Part shown: in pieces, positions 1 through 12,330 of the stretch
Layout: each line of letters starts with the position of its first letter
Numbering within the stretch: position 1 is the stretch's first letter
The notes under the pieces: model-generated
Seen by the model: only the letters and a program-made list of their open reading frames with translations
The model's database searches: none
What the model was told of the DNA's origin: nothing
Source: Liolophura sinensis
Taxonomy: Eukaryota; Mollusca; Polyplacophora; Chitonida; Chitonidae
DNA: 64,000 nucleotides
NCBI RefSeq assembly: GCF_032854445.1
Contig: NC_088300.1
Span: 57,946,984 to 58,010,983 of the forward strand
Direction: 5' to 3'
Program-made: the position numbers and the translations under genes

Positions 1-183
1 GGCGCAAATAGACGATGAGCAATACAAGCTCCAAAATAAATTCTTCAAAAATAGGAAGTGGCAAAACACATGCTGACAAAGTGCTCGGTACAGAAAATGG
101 AGCATAAATGACGATGTCGAATGGCGTGAAATCCGAAATCTCCTAACCTAGCAAAGTCCTTCAGAGTGAATGACAGTAAATAT

Positions 184-303
184 GATTGCTCTGAAATGGA
201 CTTGAGTAAATGACTGCTCACAAGTGAAGTTGAATGAATGACTGCTCTCAAGCAGACTTAAGTAAATGACTGCTTACAAGTGGACTAGAATAAATGACTG
301 CGA
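184..303. repeat. 28-bp minisatellite, about 4 copies
   Basis: Units begin at 184, 212, 240, 268 and 296 (exact 28-bp spacing), each starting GACTGCT or GATTGCT and ending in (A/G)TAAAT or ATGAAT. Copies differ by several substitutions, so the array is not very recent. No gene overlaps it. Confidence 0.85.
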
Positions 304-555
304 GCTTCGCTCATATTTCTAGAGTAAAGTAAAGAAAATTATGGATGGTTTGATCGTAAACATGTTTACAACACCAATACATATTTCCAGAAAGTATACT
401 CTATTTACAATAACTCTAAGCTCATAAACACCGAAGCCTTGAGAACGCTCGGCTGAATTACAGCACAGGTTAAAATGTACACAGAGGGAAAATGTAGGTC
501 AGACACTGACAAATAAAAAAATATAATACCATGTTTACAGACAGGGTTTGTAACA

Positions 556-1316
556 CCTGCAGTGATTACCATCCAAATTCACAGTACCGTCCATGATGAC
601 AACCCATAGTCACAGTACCGTGCAATGATTACCACCCAAAGTCTTATTATTACCACCCAAAGTCACAGTATACCGTGCAGGGATTATCATCCAAAGTCAC
701 ACAACCCTGCATGCATTACCACTCAAATTCACAGTACCCTGCAGGGATTACCAACCAAAATCACAATACCTTGCAGTGATTACCAGCCAAAGTTACAGTG
801 TACCGTGCAGTGATTACCATCCAAAGTTACAGTGTACCGTGCAGTGATTACCATCCAAAGTTACAGTGTACCGTGCAGTGATTACCATCCAAAGTTACAG
901 TGTACCGTGCAGTGATTACCAGCCAAAGTTACAGTGTACCGTGCAGTGATTACCATCCAAAGTTACAGTGTACCGTGCAGTGATTACCATCCAAAGTTAC
1001 AGTGTACCGTGCAGTGATTACCATCCAAAGTTACAGTGTACCGTGCAGTGATTACCATCCAGAGTTACAGTATACCGTGCAGTGATTACCATCCAAAGTC
1101 ACACAACCCTGCATGCATTACCACTCAAATTCACAGTACCCTGCAGGGATTACCAACCAAAATCACAATACCTTGCAGTGATTACCAGCCAAAGTTACAG
1201 TGTACCGTGCAGTGATTACCATCCAAAGTTACAGTGTACCGTGCAGTGATTACCATCCAAAGTTACAGTGTACCGTGCAGTGATTACCATCCAAAGTTAA
1301 ACAACCCTGCATTAGT
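556..1316. repeat. 34-bp minisatellite with higher-order duplication, about 22 copies
   Basis: The basic unit reads CCAAAGTTACAGTGTACC then GTGCAGTGATTACCAT (34 bp). Copies from about 780 to 1080 are nearly identical; those before 780 are more diverged. A block of variant units beginning CCAAAGTCACACAACCCTGC at 691 recurs at 1093, giving a 402-bp higher-order repeat. Open frames through this array only translate the repeat. It is not a CRISPR array, because no unique spacers separate the units. Confidence 0.95.
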
Positions 1317-1770
1317 TACCAACAAAGCAATATTGGCCTTGAGGACATTCAGATATTCAGATACTGTTCAAGTAAATGCATACCAGTGGGGTATCTCTCT
1401 TGAAAGGTGGGTGATTTGTGGCGTTGACCTTTTAACCTTTTGAACTACTATGAAGGCTGGCATTGGTTCATAGAAAACATCTACTTCGATGTTTCTACCC
1501 TAGGAATTAGCAATTCTAATTTACAATCTCACACTCACGGTTCCTCGTTATCAAACGGCAGACAATTCACGTCAACAGTGAGTAAACTAGACATGGCAGT
1601 CAATCTCTTTATTAAGCATGGGGAACGATTAATATCTTATATACTGCGAAAAATGCATTGACATAACATATATAGAGAACAAACAAGATGTAGCCCATTT
1701 TGTTGGCCGCAGACAACGATTACTGGTGCTGTTTGCTTTAGAAACGATTATGGTTATGTTAATAAACACT
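1317..1770. other. Unassigned spacer between two tandem arrays
   Basis: This stretch holds a short open frame of 73 codons (1440-1661, +) with no recognisable domain. I see no repeat, RNA gene or promoter that I can support. Confidence 0.5.
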
Positions 1771-2044
1771 TTTATCTCAAGCTTTAAAAGTATCCAAGCT
1801 AATTAGCAATGACAAAAGCGAGACTGGATGAACATTACCTCTTTATCCGAAGTTTTAAATGTATCCAAGCTAATTAGCAGTGACAAAAGCGAGATTGGAT
1901 GAACACAACCTCTTTATCTGAAATTTTAAATGTATCCAAGCTAATTAGCAGTGACAAAAGCGAGATTGGATGAACATAACCTCTTTATTTGAAGTTTTAA
2001 ATTTATCCCTCCTAACTAGCGATGGCAAACACAAGATGAGATGA
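1771..2044. repeat. 71-bp tandem repeat, about 3.9 copies
   Basis: The marker TATCCAAGCTAATTAGCA occurs at 1791, 1862 and 1933, with a diverged fourth copy at 2004, giving an exact 71-bp period. The unit also contains GACAAAAGCGAGA and ATGAACA. The last copy is clearly decayed while the middle two are almost identical. Confidence 0.92.
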
Positions 2045-2701
2045 AAGAGACAATTAACATTTGAATAGTATCATAATCGTATTCGTCTTATCTACCAAGG
2101 TAAATAAGTCTGTGGCAAACTTGCCTTTTTGTGTAGTTTGTTTGAGGTATGTTTAGTAAAACTACTATCGTTGTTCGTCAAACATTTTTAATGGAATGAC
2201 TTAACTAGAAGGCACTCCGAGGGAGCAAATTTCCGTCATAGCTAAATAGAATCAGTGCCCTTTATATTAGTACTTCCGTTTTTTGGGGAACGAATGTTGC
2301 CCAACGTATTGCACCAAGCCTGTCATGTTTGGTGCACAGGTAGATGTGTCGGTATCAAAATGATGGAAAATGTCTTACGGTAGGTATGAGGTTTAATGAT
2401 GAAAGTTTGAAATTCTGGGCGAAAGGTCACAAGAAGAAAGGCAGCAATGAGCCTTCGAGTGACGTCCCCTTGGCTTTGCTGGGCACCTTTCCTAGCTGCT
2501 GGCATAGAAGTGTCCAGATTTTTACGGTGAACCTATGTCAAGATTTTTACGGATGTTTTCTCACAGGCTGGGCAGGGTATACACCAAAGAATGCTGGTCA
2601 CGGGGTGATTGGGACTGGGTTACAGAACTAAACGTTCACATTATCGCACATGGAAAATTAATTTTTCTGAGGCTACAGGTCAAGTGTACAAATTCACTTA
2701 C
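2045..2701. other. Spacer, no gene recognised
   Basis: A 95-codon frame at 2344-2631 (+) has no recognisable domain. Nothing else supported. Confidence 0.45.
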
Positions 2702-2916
2702 TACAACGTGATCAGTCTCCACAACGTGATCAGTCTCCACCACGTGATCAGTCTCCATCACATGATCGGTCTTCACCACATGATCGGTCTCCACAACGTG
2801 ATCAGTCTCCACCACGTGATCAGTCTCCATCACATGATCGGTCTTCACCACGTGATCGGTCTCCACCATGTGATCAGTCTCCACCACGTGATCAGTCTCC
2901 ATCACATGATGCGTTT
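2702..2916. repeat. 18-bp minisatellite rich in CACGTG E-boxes, 12 copies
   Basis: Unit is CCACGTGATCAGTCTCCA and variants, 11 full copies plus one decayed. Variants follow the order A-B-C-D, A-B-C-D', E-B-C', so a 72-bp higher-order unit is visible. Four copies carry a perfect CACGTG E-box and most carry TGATCA. Because 18 is a multiple of 3, both strands show long open frames (HHVISL repeats on +, VVETDH repeats on -); these are a by-product and I do not call them genes. Confidence 0.95.
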
Positions 2917-4779
2917 CAAAGAAGGGACAATACTCTGCGAGACATTAATACAAGGTATATGCATTTTTATGCAATCATACAATGGCGAAGAATCATGTAA
3001 ACAAATTCCCACAAAAATGTAATGAATGGTAATTATAGCTGTCTATAGATGTTAATCCAAATGTGTGCATAACGTTTTTCCCGCAATGTAGTTGACACAT
3101 AACCTCAAAGGCGGAGTAATAATAGGAGGGTCACATTTATTTAGTCCTTAAATATTGATTCTCTTACCTATTTTTGTAAATAGCTTTGTCATGAAATTGA
3201 AACTAATTCAAATCTTTTGTTAAAGGGAATTTATCAGCTCAGTATACAAAAGACTAATCCATTTAAGAAATGGAACTGATCCGGTGTATTAGTAAGTTTA
3301 CAGCTGTCAAGCACCACTGATTTTTTTGGAGTTTATGCTATTATTTTTGGAGTATATGCTATCATTGTTCTGGAAATTTTCATACAAACATGAATTAAAA
3401 CCTAACATAAACAAACATAAACTGATATCAAGACAACCTTAGTTATTTATCCTTTCTATTCCTGTTTCCTCGTTACTGAACGTTTCTATGTAAAGCGACA
3501 AACCATTTATATCTCTCTAATAATCACAACTATTTTTATCTAGGCTACTAAAACTAACGGGAAAATAGACGTAGAAACCGACAGTTTTATTTTCTGAATT
3601 ATTTGCGTCTATGCACTCAGCAATTATGGGTAGGTCATAAATGAAAGCTACAAGCCCATATTACACTAAAAATACAACTAAAACAAAAGAATTCTATTTG
3701 TTCATACTGGTAGTTTTCACATTAACCTTAGTGAATCTACGACCTTTCTCTTATTTATTTACTTACTTGGCTGCTCTTTAACTCTGGTCATACTATGTAA
3801 CGGTGTCATTCCTGTGCTCTTCTCATAACCCTCACCTCCATACAGTCGTGCGCTAGAGCCATCTCAGATCCGCTCTTATTGTATACCAATATTTTACACT
3901 TAAATATTTCCCCCAGAAGAGTAGTAGGGCTGTTTCTACACAGGCCATTCGACAAAGCTGACAAATTTAAATTTTACAAAACCCTGTTGTTGAAATCGCT
4001 GTGTCGGAAGTTGACGGAGAAAGGATTTTGGAGTTGGTGTAAAATAAATGTATTTTTATCATTTTGAGCCCGAAATAGATGGCTTTTTGATATGAATAAA
4101 ATGACTGTGGCATTTTGCTACAAGCCAACCAATACAGTTTTGTATTGTCCCTGTTAAGTGCTAAATACCGCATGTTTGAGGGCCTTTGTCAGATGAGTGA
4201 ACTGTTAAACAACACAGGCACTTGAACAATATGATCGCGTTCTTCAATACGGATATCGTCAGTAAGTCTCATTTGAGGAAACTCTCGAAGTTCAGCAGAT
4301 AAGTTGCTTACATTTGTAGTTTTTGTACATGCAGGGTTTCTCGAAAACTGAAACTCAAACACTATATAAATTGCTCATGCATGGTAAAGATGTTGCTTAA
4401 GAAAACAGTCTAAGCGAAAAAAAGGCTAAAGAATTAGGCCTCGATGTTGATTCCACAAAACTGATTTTCATTTAAAGGACGCTTTAAAAGGCACTATAAA
4501 ACCAAGAGTACGGTTTTAAGAAAAAGAAAGAAAGATTTAGCCAAAAAAAGAAATTGTTTTTCGTTTTTGAGGAGTATTTCATAACTTTTAATAAGACCTC
4601 TATTTTATGCATATTTTCCGTCAGTGGATGGAAATATTCGAAAATGACGTCTTCGACGAACATGGTGAAGAACGTGGAACCAGCTTAGAGCCTCCAGTTT
4701 GGTCTCTGCCCGCAAACAAAGTTGTTTTGACAACTATCATCGATGACGTCAACACAACGTGCTACATGTTTCATGTATC
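2917..4779. other. AT-rich spacer, no gene recognised
   Basis: Contains a small direct repeat near 3320-3365 (two copies of about 21 bp around TTTTTGGAGT(T/A)TATGCTAT). The open frames here (up to about 68 codons) have no recognisable domains. Confidence 0.45.
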
Positions 4780-4987
4780 CTTTAAATCATCATCTGAAAT
4801 GTTATCAAACGTTATTTTAGATCGTAAGAGACAAACTTAAAACCACCTAACCAATGTTATATTAAGAGAAATGCATAAAGACTTGAAGCCCTATAAATCA
4901 TCATCTGAAATGTTATCAAACGTTTATTTTAACAAACTTAGATCCATTTAACCAGTGTTAAGACAAATGTATAAAGACTTGAAGCCC
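4780..4987. repeat. Diverged tandem duplication, about 111 bp, 2 copies
   Basis: AAATCATCATCTGAAATGTT occurs at 4784 and 4895, and both copies end with ATAAAGACTTGAAGCCC. The second copy carries small indels. A 77-codon frame (4607-4840, +) runs into the first copy; it resembles no family I know. Confidence 0.85.
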
Positions 4988-5805
4988 CGGGGCCATGTAA
5001 GCTGCATACCAAATCAAGGGTTTCAGTTTTGACTCGTTAAAGTAAAAAACAATAGTGGAATTAGCTCAAGGTGGGGGCGCTTTTCAGAAATTTGTCCAGA
5101 ATCTACAAACTATAAATCGGAACACGTATCCAGAAGATACGACAAGATACTTGAACGGGATTTAATTAGGCTGTTCTCGTGAATTTGTCAGATATTGTAC
5201 CATTGCCCCTCGTGAAGTATTTACCTCGTGTTAGTTTAATCTCAGTCTCGGGCAGGGAATCTTTGAGATTTTTTGTGCTTCAACTGTTTCAGGAGCCTTG
5301 GTGACAATAAGCGATCAACAACATTCGTAGAGCTGCTTACGTCGCTTTTGATCAGGTTCATTTCAGATGACTTGCCTTAGCCCCTGGTATAGCGAGCACG
5401 ATTTGTGTGTCACATCTGGAAAAGTTCGTCAGTTATTTGGCGAATAGCCGGTGGTTTACTGCGCCCATCCTCTCTATGTATAGAATTGTCACCGTAATAT
5501 GAGTAATGCGTTCTTGAGTACGACCTTAATAAGCCCTATTAATCTTGTGCTGTAACTGTTGCACCCGATCCTACAAAGTGTACCAGCCGGTAGATCTAAT
5601 AATTCGACTTAAGTGATAATTGCATTAGGTACACCATACCCAGCTGTAGGGAAAAATGATAAGGCTTATACTGTTCACCATTTAAGTCGAGACCGGATTA
5701 AGTGTAAACTTTCGACTAGAACATTTTGATAAATTTAAACTCAGTATCAGTGTGCATGACCTTGTTCAACTCTACACTGTGGGTTGTGGTTTATCAGGAG
5801 TATAT
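4988..5805. other. Spacer, nothing recognised
   Basis: No open frame of note, no repeat and no RNA gene that I can support. Confidence 0.45.
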
Positions 5806-6056
5806 ACTCAAAAATTAATCTCTTAATTTTAAGAGAAAGACTGTGATGTGATGCAGTGATGCTAGAATGTATTCTGTCATTACAGGAGATTGTCCTGCTA
5901 AACATCCACATTCTACTAATTCCACATAAAGACTCTTTTAGACTAACAGGATATTACGCTGAATGTGACAGAAATTTTGTGTTGTAATAACGGAATACAT
6001 TCCAGCATCACTCAAACAACAGACTTTCTATTAAAATTAACAGATTAATTTTAGTA
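5806..6056. mobile_element. Foldback / MITE-like element with about 75-bp terminal inverted repeats
   Basis: The left end (5811-5885) reads AAAATTAATCTCTTAATTTT, then AGAGAAAG, GTGATGC(T)AGAATGTATTC and CATTACA. The right end (about 5978-6054) is its reverse complement with roughly 10 mismatches. The outermost 20 bp of each arm is itself palindromic (AAAATTAA/TTAATTTT). The internal 90 bp has no coding capacity. Known non-autonomous DNA transposons (MITEs) have this build; assigning a superfamily needs the target-site duplication, which I cannot define cleanly. Confidence 0.78.
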
Positions 6057-8970
6057 ACATTACTTCTGTATAAAACCAATCCACAAAATGTGTAAGGAAT
6101 GTTTTCAAAGATATTCGGACTTTAAAGACGTTTGGATATTTTAAGATTAATAAGCATGGTTTTTATGCACTCTGTTTAATCCTGAATCCAAATTTCGAGT
6201 GTGTTATGTGATATTATGTCATGCTCAATGTGTCTGTATTGTGTGAATTTGTATCAGTCTAAATTTTATTTTTGGCATTTTGGAAAATTTTACTGGTATA
6301 TAAATATATTACTCCTCTCCTTCAAATCAAAGACATAAGCATCCTCACTTTTTTTGGTTTGGTTGAACTGCGTGTTTGTCATACTGTGCACTATATGCAA
6401 TAGAATCTTTCGAAGAGCAAAAATGAAGGGGTGGGGAACAGTGAATAAATACACCGGAGTGATGGATTTTTCTACATGATGTAATATTTCTCTTTTCGTC
6501 AGTACCAATACTATGTGGTTTTAAAATGTTATTTCAATCCCTTACAACCTTTGGCAGTTTTTGCGTAATCGTCAGCTCTCAGAACTGAAAAACTATGAAC
6601 CACTTACCTGCAGGGCTAGATTCCTGAAAGTACATTAACAGGATTAAATCTTAATACCAGTGTCACATCTTCATGCAGCTTAGGTCATTGTCTTTTCAGT
6701 TTGTGTTCCACGTATAGGGATTGCCTATAATCCTTAAATTACAAAATAGGCCTCGGGTGGAGTAATTTAGTTTGCTTTACATGTGAGGGATTGCGATGTG
6801 ATATCTAAAGTTGTTTTAATCCTAGTAATCGAGAGCACTAACACTGGTACTCGTTCTATTCCTGGTGGTACTCGGTAGTCGTTGATGAAGCAGAACTGCA
6901 CCTGTCCATGAATGAGGTTGTTTCTTTTAAACATATTTATATTGCATTCAGAAAAACATTTTTTCAACGTTTGCATTTAAAATATTAAATATTTTAAATG
7001 TCTACTCATTTCTCCGTTTGGTTTAAAAAAAGTTTGATAATTTCAAATTGCTTGCAAAAATCCATGGGGAACAACTTCCTGCGGCTTCATATTTTCGTTT
7101 AATATTTGTCTGCGGCATTTCGTTTTTTTTTGGAAACTTATTTATCACCCATATCTCGACGACTTAAGCGTTTTATAGATGCGTTGCTGGCTGATGGTGC
7201 GCTGTATTGACTTGTGCCGCACAGTCAGGGATTTTATGGGTGAAAGTAAAAGGGTTTTGCAAACCACTGCAATCAGCTGAAGTAGGAGGTGCGGTTCATC
7301 TTTAAATCCGGTCTTTGTGCAAAGAGCTCCCCGTGAACCGATTGTTGGTAGAAATGGAACATAGGGTACAGCGGGCAAAACATATACATTTACTCCTACC
7401 CCAGAGACTGAGACCAAAGGTTTATCTTTGTCTTTGAATTTTTGCTTTCCTTTTGTTAAGGCCACAGGGAATAGACAGAGTTATAAAGGAACCAGATTCC
7501 TGTTAAAACCCCATTACTAAGTCGTCTGATAACGCAGTGTTTTATATTACCGGGCACTTTCGTTCAGTGGCTTGTGAAATATTGAATTCAGATCCTATAG
7601 CTTTGTGCACATTAGGTTTTCATCTCTGTTCAAATCTCTTCGAGATGTCCAGTGTTTGAAGTTTTTTGAGCTGATCGTTATTCCTATCACAAAGGATGGG
7701 TTTTATTCCCTTCTGTGTCTGCTGAATTTGACTGGCTGGAATGCATGGTGATGAGTGAAGGAAGCTTCTGCTCACTTTTTAAAGGAACGAGTTTTAATCG
7801 GCCTTTTCATGACATTTTATACAAGGAGATATTCTACGGAAGCTCATGCTTTAATCAGTATTTTTTTTCCAAATATTCAGTTTTGGCATATTCGGTTTCT
7901 ACTGTAGGCCTACTTAATAATGGTATATTTTGATTTTTTTGGGTTTCTTAATGACAACGGCAGACAAGAATATGTTGAAATCCTTCTTCAAACAAAGTCC
8001 TTTCCACAGAAGTGATTGCATTACATAAATGACGTTAGCCATTTCTGAACGTTTTTTTTTTTGGTGTCTGGCTTTCGAGATGATTAATCTGGATAAAAAT
8101 AGGCAATATTTAAATGATGTATATGATTACATTGCCGGAATGTATATCTTTAACTCGGCATCGCTGTTACAAACTGTTCCTAGCGTTTCCTGATGTTTGT
8201 AGGCCTATTTAGATATCTGGATCTCGTTTCGCTTCTGCTGTCCTCTACCTGTCAATCCCATGGGCTATGGAAAAGTTTTCTCTTACTGTTTCCGACTTTG
8301 TCTTCCTTTCTAGTCCTGTAATGTCTGGGACAGTGTGCGAAATCCTGTAGCCGCCATTTTGTATCACACAATTCAAAAAACGAGAATACTTTTATTCATT
8401 TCGCAAAAGTTGTTACTGTTCCTCTTCATTTAAAGAATGATTAAAGACAGGACTTCCAGGCACGTTGCCTGTTTGCTTGTCAATCTTGTCCCTATCCCTG
8501 AGTAGTTGACTAAAGATACTCTCTGTGACGATAGTGTTTACGATGCTATTTGTGTGTTCCCTTCTCAAGTAATGGATTGTAACAATTCTAAGGTGATAAA
8601 ACCTGATAGTTTCGCTTTACGATGAAACAATCAATCCATGGTTCAGTAGATTTTGTCTTCCCGACATTTATATTCAGCAATCAACAAAAGCTTAAAGGAA
8701 AAAGACCCAAGTAATGTAATGGATATAATGTAAATTATTGGCATCTTTATTACAGATAATTTCCTTTTTATAACATAAAGAAAATTGAGAAGAAAATTAC
8801 TTAAAACACACAGATATATATTGAGCCTTGGGTAATCAATAGCTCTCAGTTTTTAATTAATGTGTCAGTTTCCGCCTTTGGAGAGAGCAGAACAATTAAG
8901 GACTGCACATAATAGTCTCGAACAAGTTAACCATAGCTTCAGCCATATACAATATTTGACCCAAGGTTTA
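6057..8970. other. Gene-poor AT-rich region
   Basis: The longest open frame is 106 codons (7145-7465, -), with no domain, signal or homology I recognise and no surrounding exon structure. Several T-rich runs occur (7120, 7860, 8050). Confidence 0.45.
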
Positions 8971-8977
8971 AAAATAT

Positions 8978-9130
8978 GATTGACTGATTGTTGTTTAACG
9001 CCATATTCACTTTTCACACTTGTATTTTGGTGGTAACTTGAATGGGTGGGAGAAAACCAGAGTGTCGGGCGCAAAGTAGTGAACTTTCGTAAGTTACTGA
9101 AGAACTTTCCCACGACCTTGACCTATAAAC
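8978..9130 (-). mobile_element. SINE-like fragment, reverse orientation
   Basis: Begins TGACTGATTGTTGTTTAACG and CCATATTCAC, which is the reverse complement of the SINE 3' tail seen elsewhere in the window, followed by GGGTGGGAGAAAACC and then GAACTTTCCCAC. The last motif is shared with the copy near 22285. The body differs from the copy at 12331, so this may be a second subfamily. The 93-codon minus-strand frame over it is repeat translation. Confidence 0.65.
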
Positions 9131-11814
9131 TTGCACCTCATACTCTATGGTGGAAGAAGGGTGGGCTTCAACTAAAGTACATCCAAGAATAAGAATGCAC
9201 ATATGATCCAGCAAGTGTTTTCGAATGCTTTTGCCACGAAAGCCCCCTACCAAAAGTGACACAAGGAAATTTACAAATGATTTGTCATAAACCAACCGAG
9301 CTTAAAACCCGCACCATGTGGGATTTGTGGATAGACCTTTCTTACTCAACCATCTCCGTCCCTTTCTCAAAATTGAAACTATCTTGCCCGCCTAACCCCA
9401 GTGTGTCGCCAATACATGCTGATATATGTTTTGTAGGTCTTTTCTTGATGACAAAATTAGAGACCGATTTACGCTGTTAATTCTACAATTTAGGGTTTGG
9501 GACACATGGGCAGTGAGATAATTCCTCTCTATTCTGTATAACCAACCTACAAACCCTACCCGGAACAGAGATACCTCACTGTTGGTGGTTTTAAACTCAT
9601 TTCTTGCAGTAAATGACCAAAGCTGTTGACTAACACCGTTAGTAAAGGGTTAAAATGTAACTTGCAAAGACCGGAAAAAATGACCGGTGCTTAAGAATAG
9701 TTTTCCCTTATACCAGATGATATTTACCGCACCAATCATGTTTGACAAGTAGAAGTCGAAATTTCCCAAGTGTCGCCACACATATTTATCACGCAGAATG
9801 AGCTCAAAATGTGTGCTATGAAATGGTAGAAGTCACGTAATCCACAATGACCTTCACGTAGGTTGACATAAAAACGTGAAAATGCTGTCTGCATTGATTA
9901 CTGTCACCAATGGCGGAAGAACACAAGCGGCATCAGAGTACAAAAAAAAATCAAAGACGTCATCTGAATTAACTTGCACCTGCGTAAAACTTGAAACGCA
10001 CCTGGCAAGCTTTAAAGTTGTAACAAGTTGATTGGCATTATCTGGAAAAAAAACTGAAAACGAAATCCACCGGGCGTTTGTTCAGACATGGAACTTGAGT
10101 ATCTGGATCGTTTTCTGACGTCCTCCAAACTAGACAGGCACATGGGTAATGAGCTAAACTCATATTCACATCATCTCTGTTGTACGCGGCGCCATGGTCA
10201 AACCTTCCATGTCACTGCTGATTGGAAAAATAGGTAGAAGTATTTTGTGGTTTCTTGTGCGTAGAGCTCTACAGAACAGGTCAAATTCCATTGTTCTTAC
10301 TGAAATGCAAGGCTTAGGTTATGAAGAATGTACTATGCTACCGTTTTTGGTTACAATATATATACCAATACCAAGAAGATCTACTTTCAATGTTGTGTTT
10401 TTGTAGAGTAATTTGCAAGGTTTATGCTTTAAAAATTAATTCCGCCATACCTCTTCTGAAAAGCATGATAGACGTGTAGCGTATCATTACAATATGAATG
10501 TACAGGTCGATGCTGAAGAGATATTAGGTTTTTACAATCGCTCTATTTTTGCTAGTCAGGATATTAAGTGGTCTTTAGATTTCAAGGACCTATGACAAAA
10601 TACCATGATGTTATAAATGTCAGACGCACACAATTCTATTTCGGAACACAAGCTTATAAGCCTAAAAGGGCACTGATGCATCTGAAATATAGCCATATTT
10701 TTAAGAAAGCTTTGGAAGCAGATAACCTAACACCAAAGTAGCATTGGTACTCCAAATGCATTCACATGTATGACAGAGATAACTAGGATTTCCAGTTGAC
10801 CAATGGGATAAATTTGATACGAAATCTATGGAAGCGAATTTTGTTGCTCGTTTTACAATTCGGTTAAGCAAGTTCAGGTGTCTGTCCTGTTATGTAAAAA
10901 CTTCAACTGCTTCATTCTCATGGCTGACAACGTTTTATACTTAGCGAAAAGCTATAAAGCTTTCCGCGTTACACGAGCTTATTGCTGTTTCCTTCTTGTA
11001 TCGACACAGTTGTTGCAAAGTGATTTATCGCGTAACTCGATCTTCTTCACTGGGAAGAAGACGTCAGGGTGAAAGAGAACATAGTCTCTGCACGGAGAAC
11101 CACTTGACTATATCTCTATCTCGGTCAAGCGTTTCCTTTATACCGAAAGAAATGAAAATCATCGAGATCTGAAGGAGTATTGATCAAAAACACAAATGCT
11201 TTCACCACAAAGGCCATTTATGCCTGCCGCTTCTATGATCTTAACTATACCCTGATGTTCACTGGTCTCCGAGGAAGAGGGAACACTCAACATCATTGTT
11301 GTGGATGGCATTTTGTCGTGTAATTGGATTTACTTATTGATACCTAATGGATACGTAATATTTTTATGGTTAAATATATGTTAAATTGGAAGGGTATGTT
11401 AAATATATCACAGTATATTTTGGCAAAGGATACCGCATCCAATTCTAATCCAGTTAGCCGACACGGCGCGATGGTTTCTCTCGAATTCTACTCGTCGTCT
11501 TCAGTTGACTTTAACAATCAAATCCACTGACTAATATTACGTCTGTCAAAGTAATGGCTGAAGGATAATGGCCGTATTTCGGTATCAGATGGTCGTGTTT
11601 GTACATGTACCTCGCCAACATTTCAACATTTTTTTGTTTGTATGCATGGTTGAGGTTTAAAGTCGTACTTAGTTTTGCTGTGTGTGTGTACATATGTGGC
11701 AAGGCGAGTCCATGCCTTCAAAGTGCTGTCACCACTAGAGTGTTTTGCTTTAGCCTCTGAGTACTGAGCCTCAAGCAAGGCAACAGCAAATATAATTTTT
11801 TGTCTTTTGTCTTA
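9131..11814. other. Gene-poor region
   Basis: No recognisable exon. Short frames (for example 70 codons at 10194-10406, +) have no known domain. A pair of mutually complementary words around 9497-9585 (CAGTGAGATA / TACCTCACTG) suggests a weak degenerate inverted repeat. Confidence 0.45.
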
Positions 11815-11872
11815 GACAGGGGGGTGGAACCACCCTCGAAGCGAATGCTCTAACCAGTAGGCCACTGAAGAG
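11815..11872 (-). mobile_element. tRNA-derived SINE head fragment, reverse orientation
   Basis: Read on the minus strand it gives TGGCCTACTGGTTAGAGC, a good RNA polymerase III A-box / tRNA D-arm, followed by a decayed B-box region. It is too short and imperfect to be a functional tRNA, and resembles the heads of the other SINEs here. Confidence 0.55.
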
Positions 11873-12164
11873 GTCAACATCCAACGTTCAACCAGCCAAA
11901 CTTTTTTCGTGTCTTTCCTGATCATGGGCTTGGAATGATGAGTAATTGAAAAGACAGCACCGTGATGTAAGACTTTGTGGATTCATGGAAAGACTCAGGT
12001 AACGCGAAACTGAAATAACAAGTGAAATCATTACAACGGATGTATAAACACGGCCCTGTTTTTAACGGTGTACAAGTTGAAAGACGGTTAAGCTTTTCTC
12101 CTTGGCAAGACAATAGACGCATAAGGAGATACTGCAGGGTGTTCACCATGCTCTTATCATTCAG

Positions 12165-12297
12165 TCATGTAACAGGTTCGAATCTAGCTTTCAAGTTTTA
12201 ACTTTGCCTGGAAGATTTTTTCCCTTTGGTTTATTCTGGGCACTCCGGTATCCTCCACACGCAATTCTGACACACGTTATAAAACACACACCAAATA
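12165..12297 (+). mobile_element. SINE-like element, tRNA B-box plus molluscan-type tail
   Basis: B-box-like GGTTCGAATCT near 12174 is followed about 70 bp later by CACTCCGGTATCCTCC and a tail ending AAAACACACACCAAATAAAG. The A-box side is decayed. It lies immediately upstream of a better-preserved SINE of another type at 12331. Confidence 0.5.
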
Positions 12298-12330
12298 AAG
12301 AGATAAGATAACATACAGACGGATTTCTTT

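Noticed and set aside
556-1316. CRISPR array
   Set aside because: The 34-bp units abut without unique spacers, and the window is eukaryotic.
2609-3022. 137-codon histidine-rich frame and its 89-codon antisense partner
   Set aside because: Both come from the 18-bp array, whose period is a multiple of three.
9497-9585. Inverted repeat TAGGGTTTG...CAGTGAGATA with its complements
   Set aside because: The complementary blocks are in an order that cannot fold as one hairpin, and identity is low.
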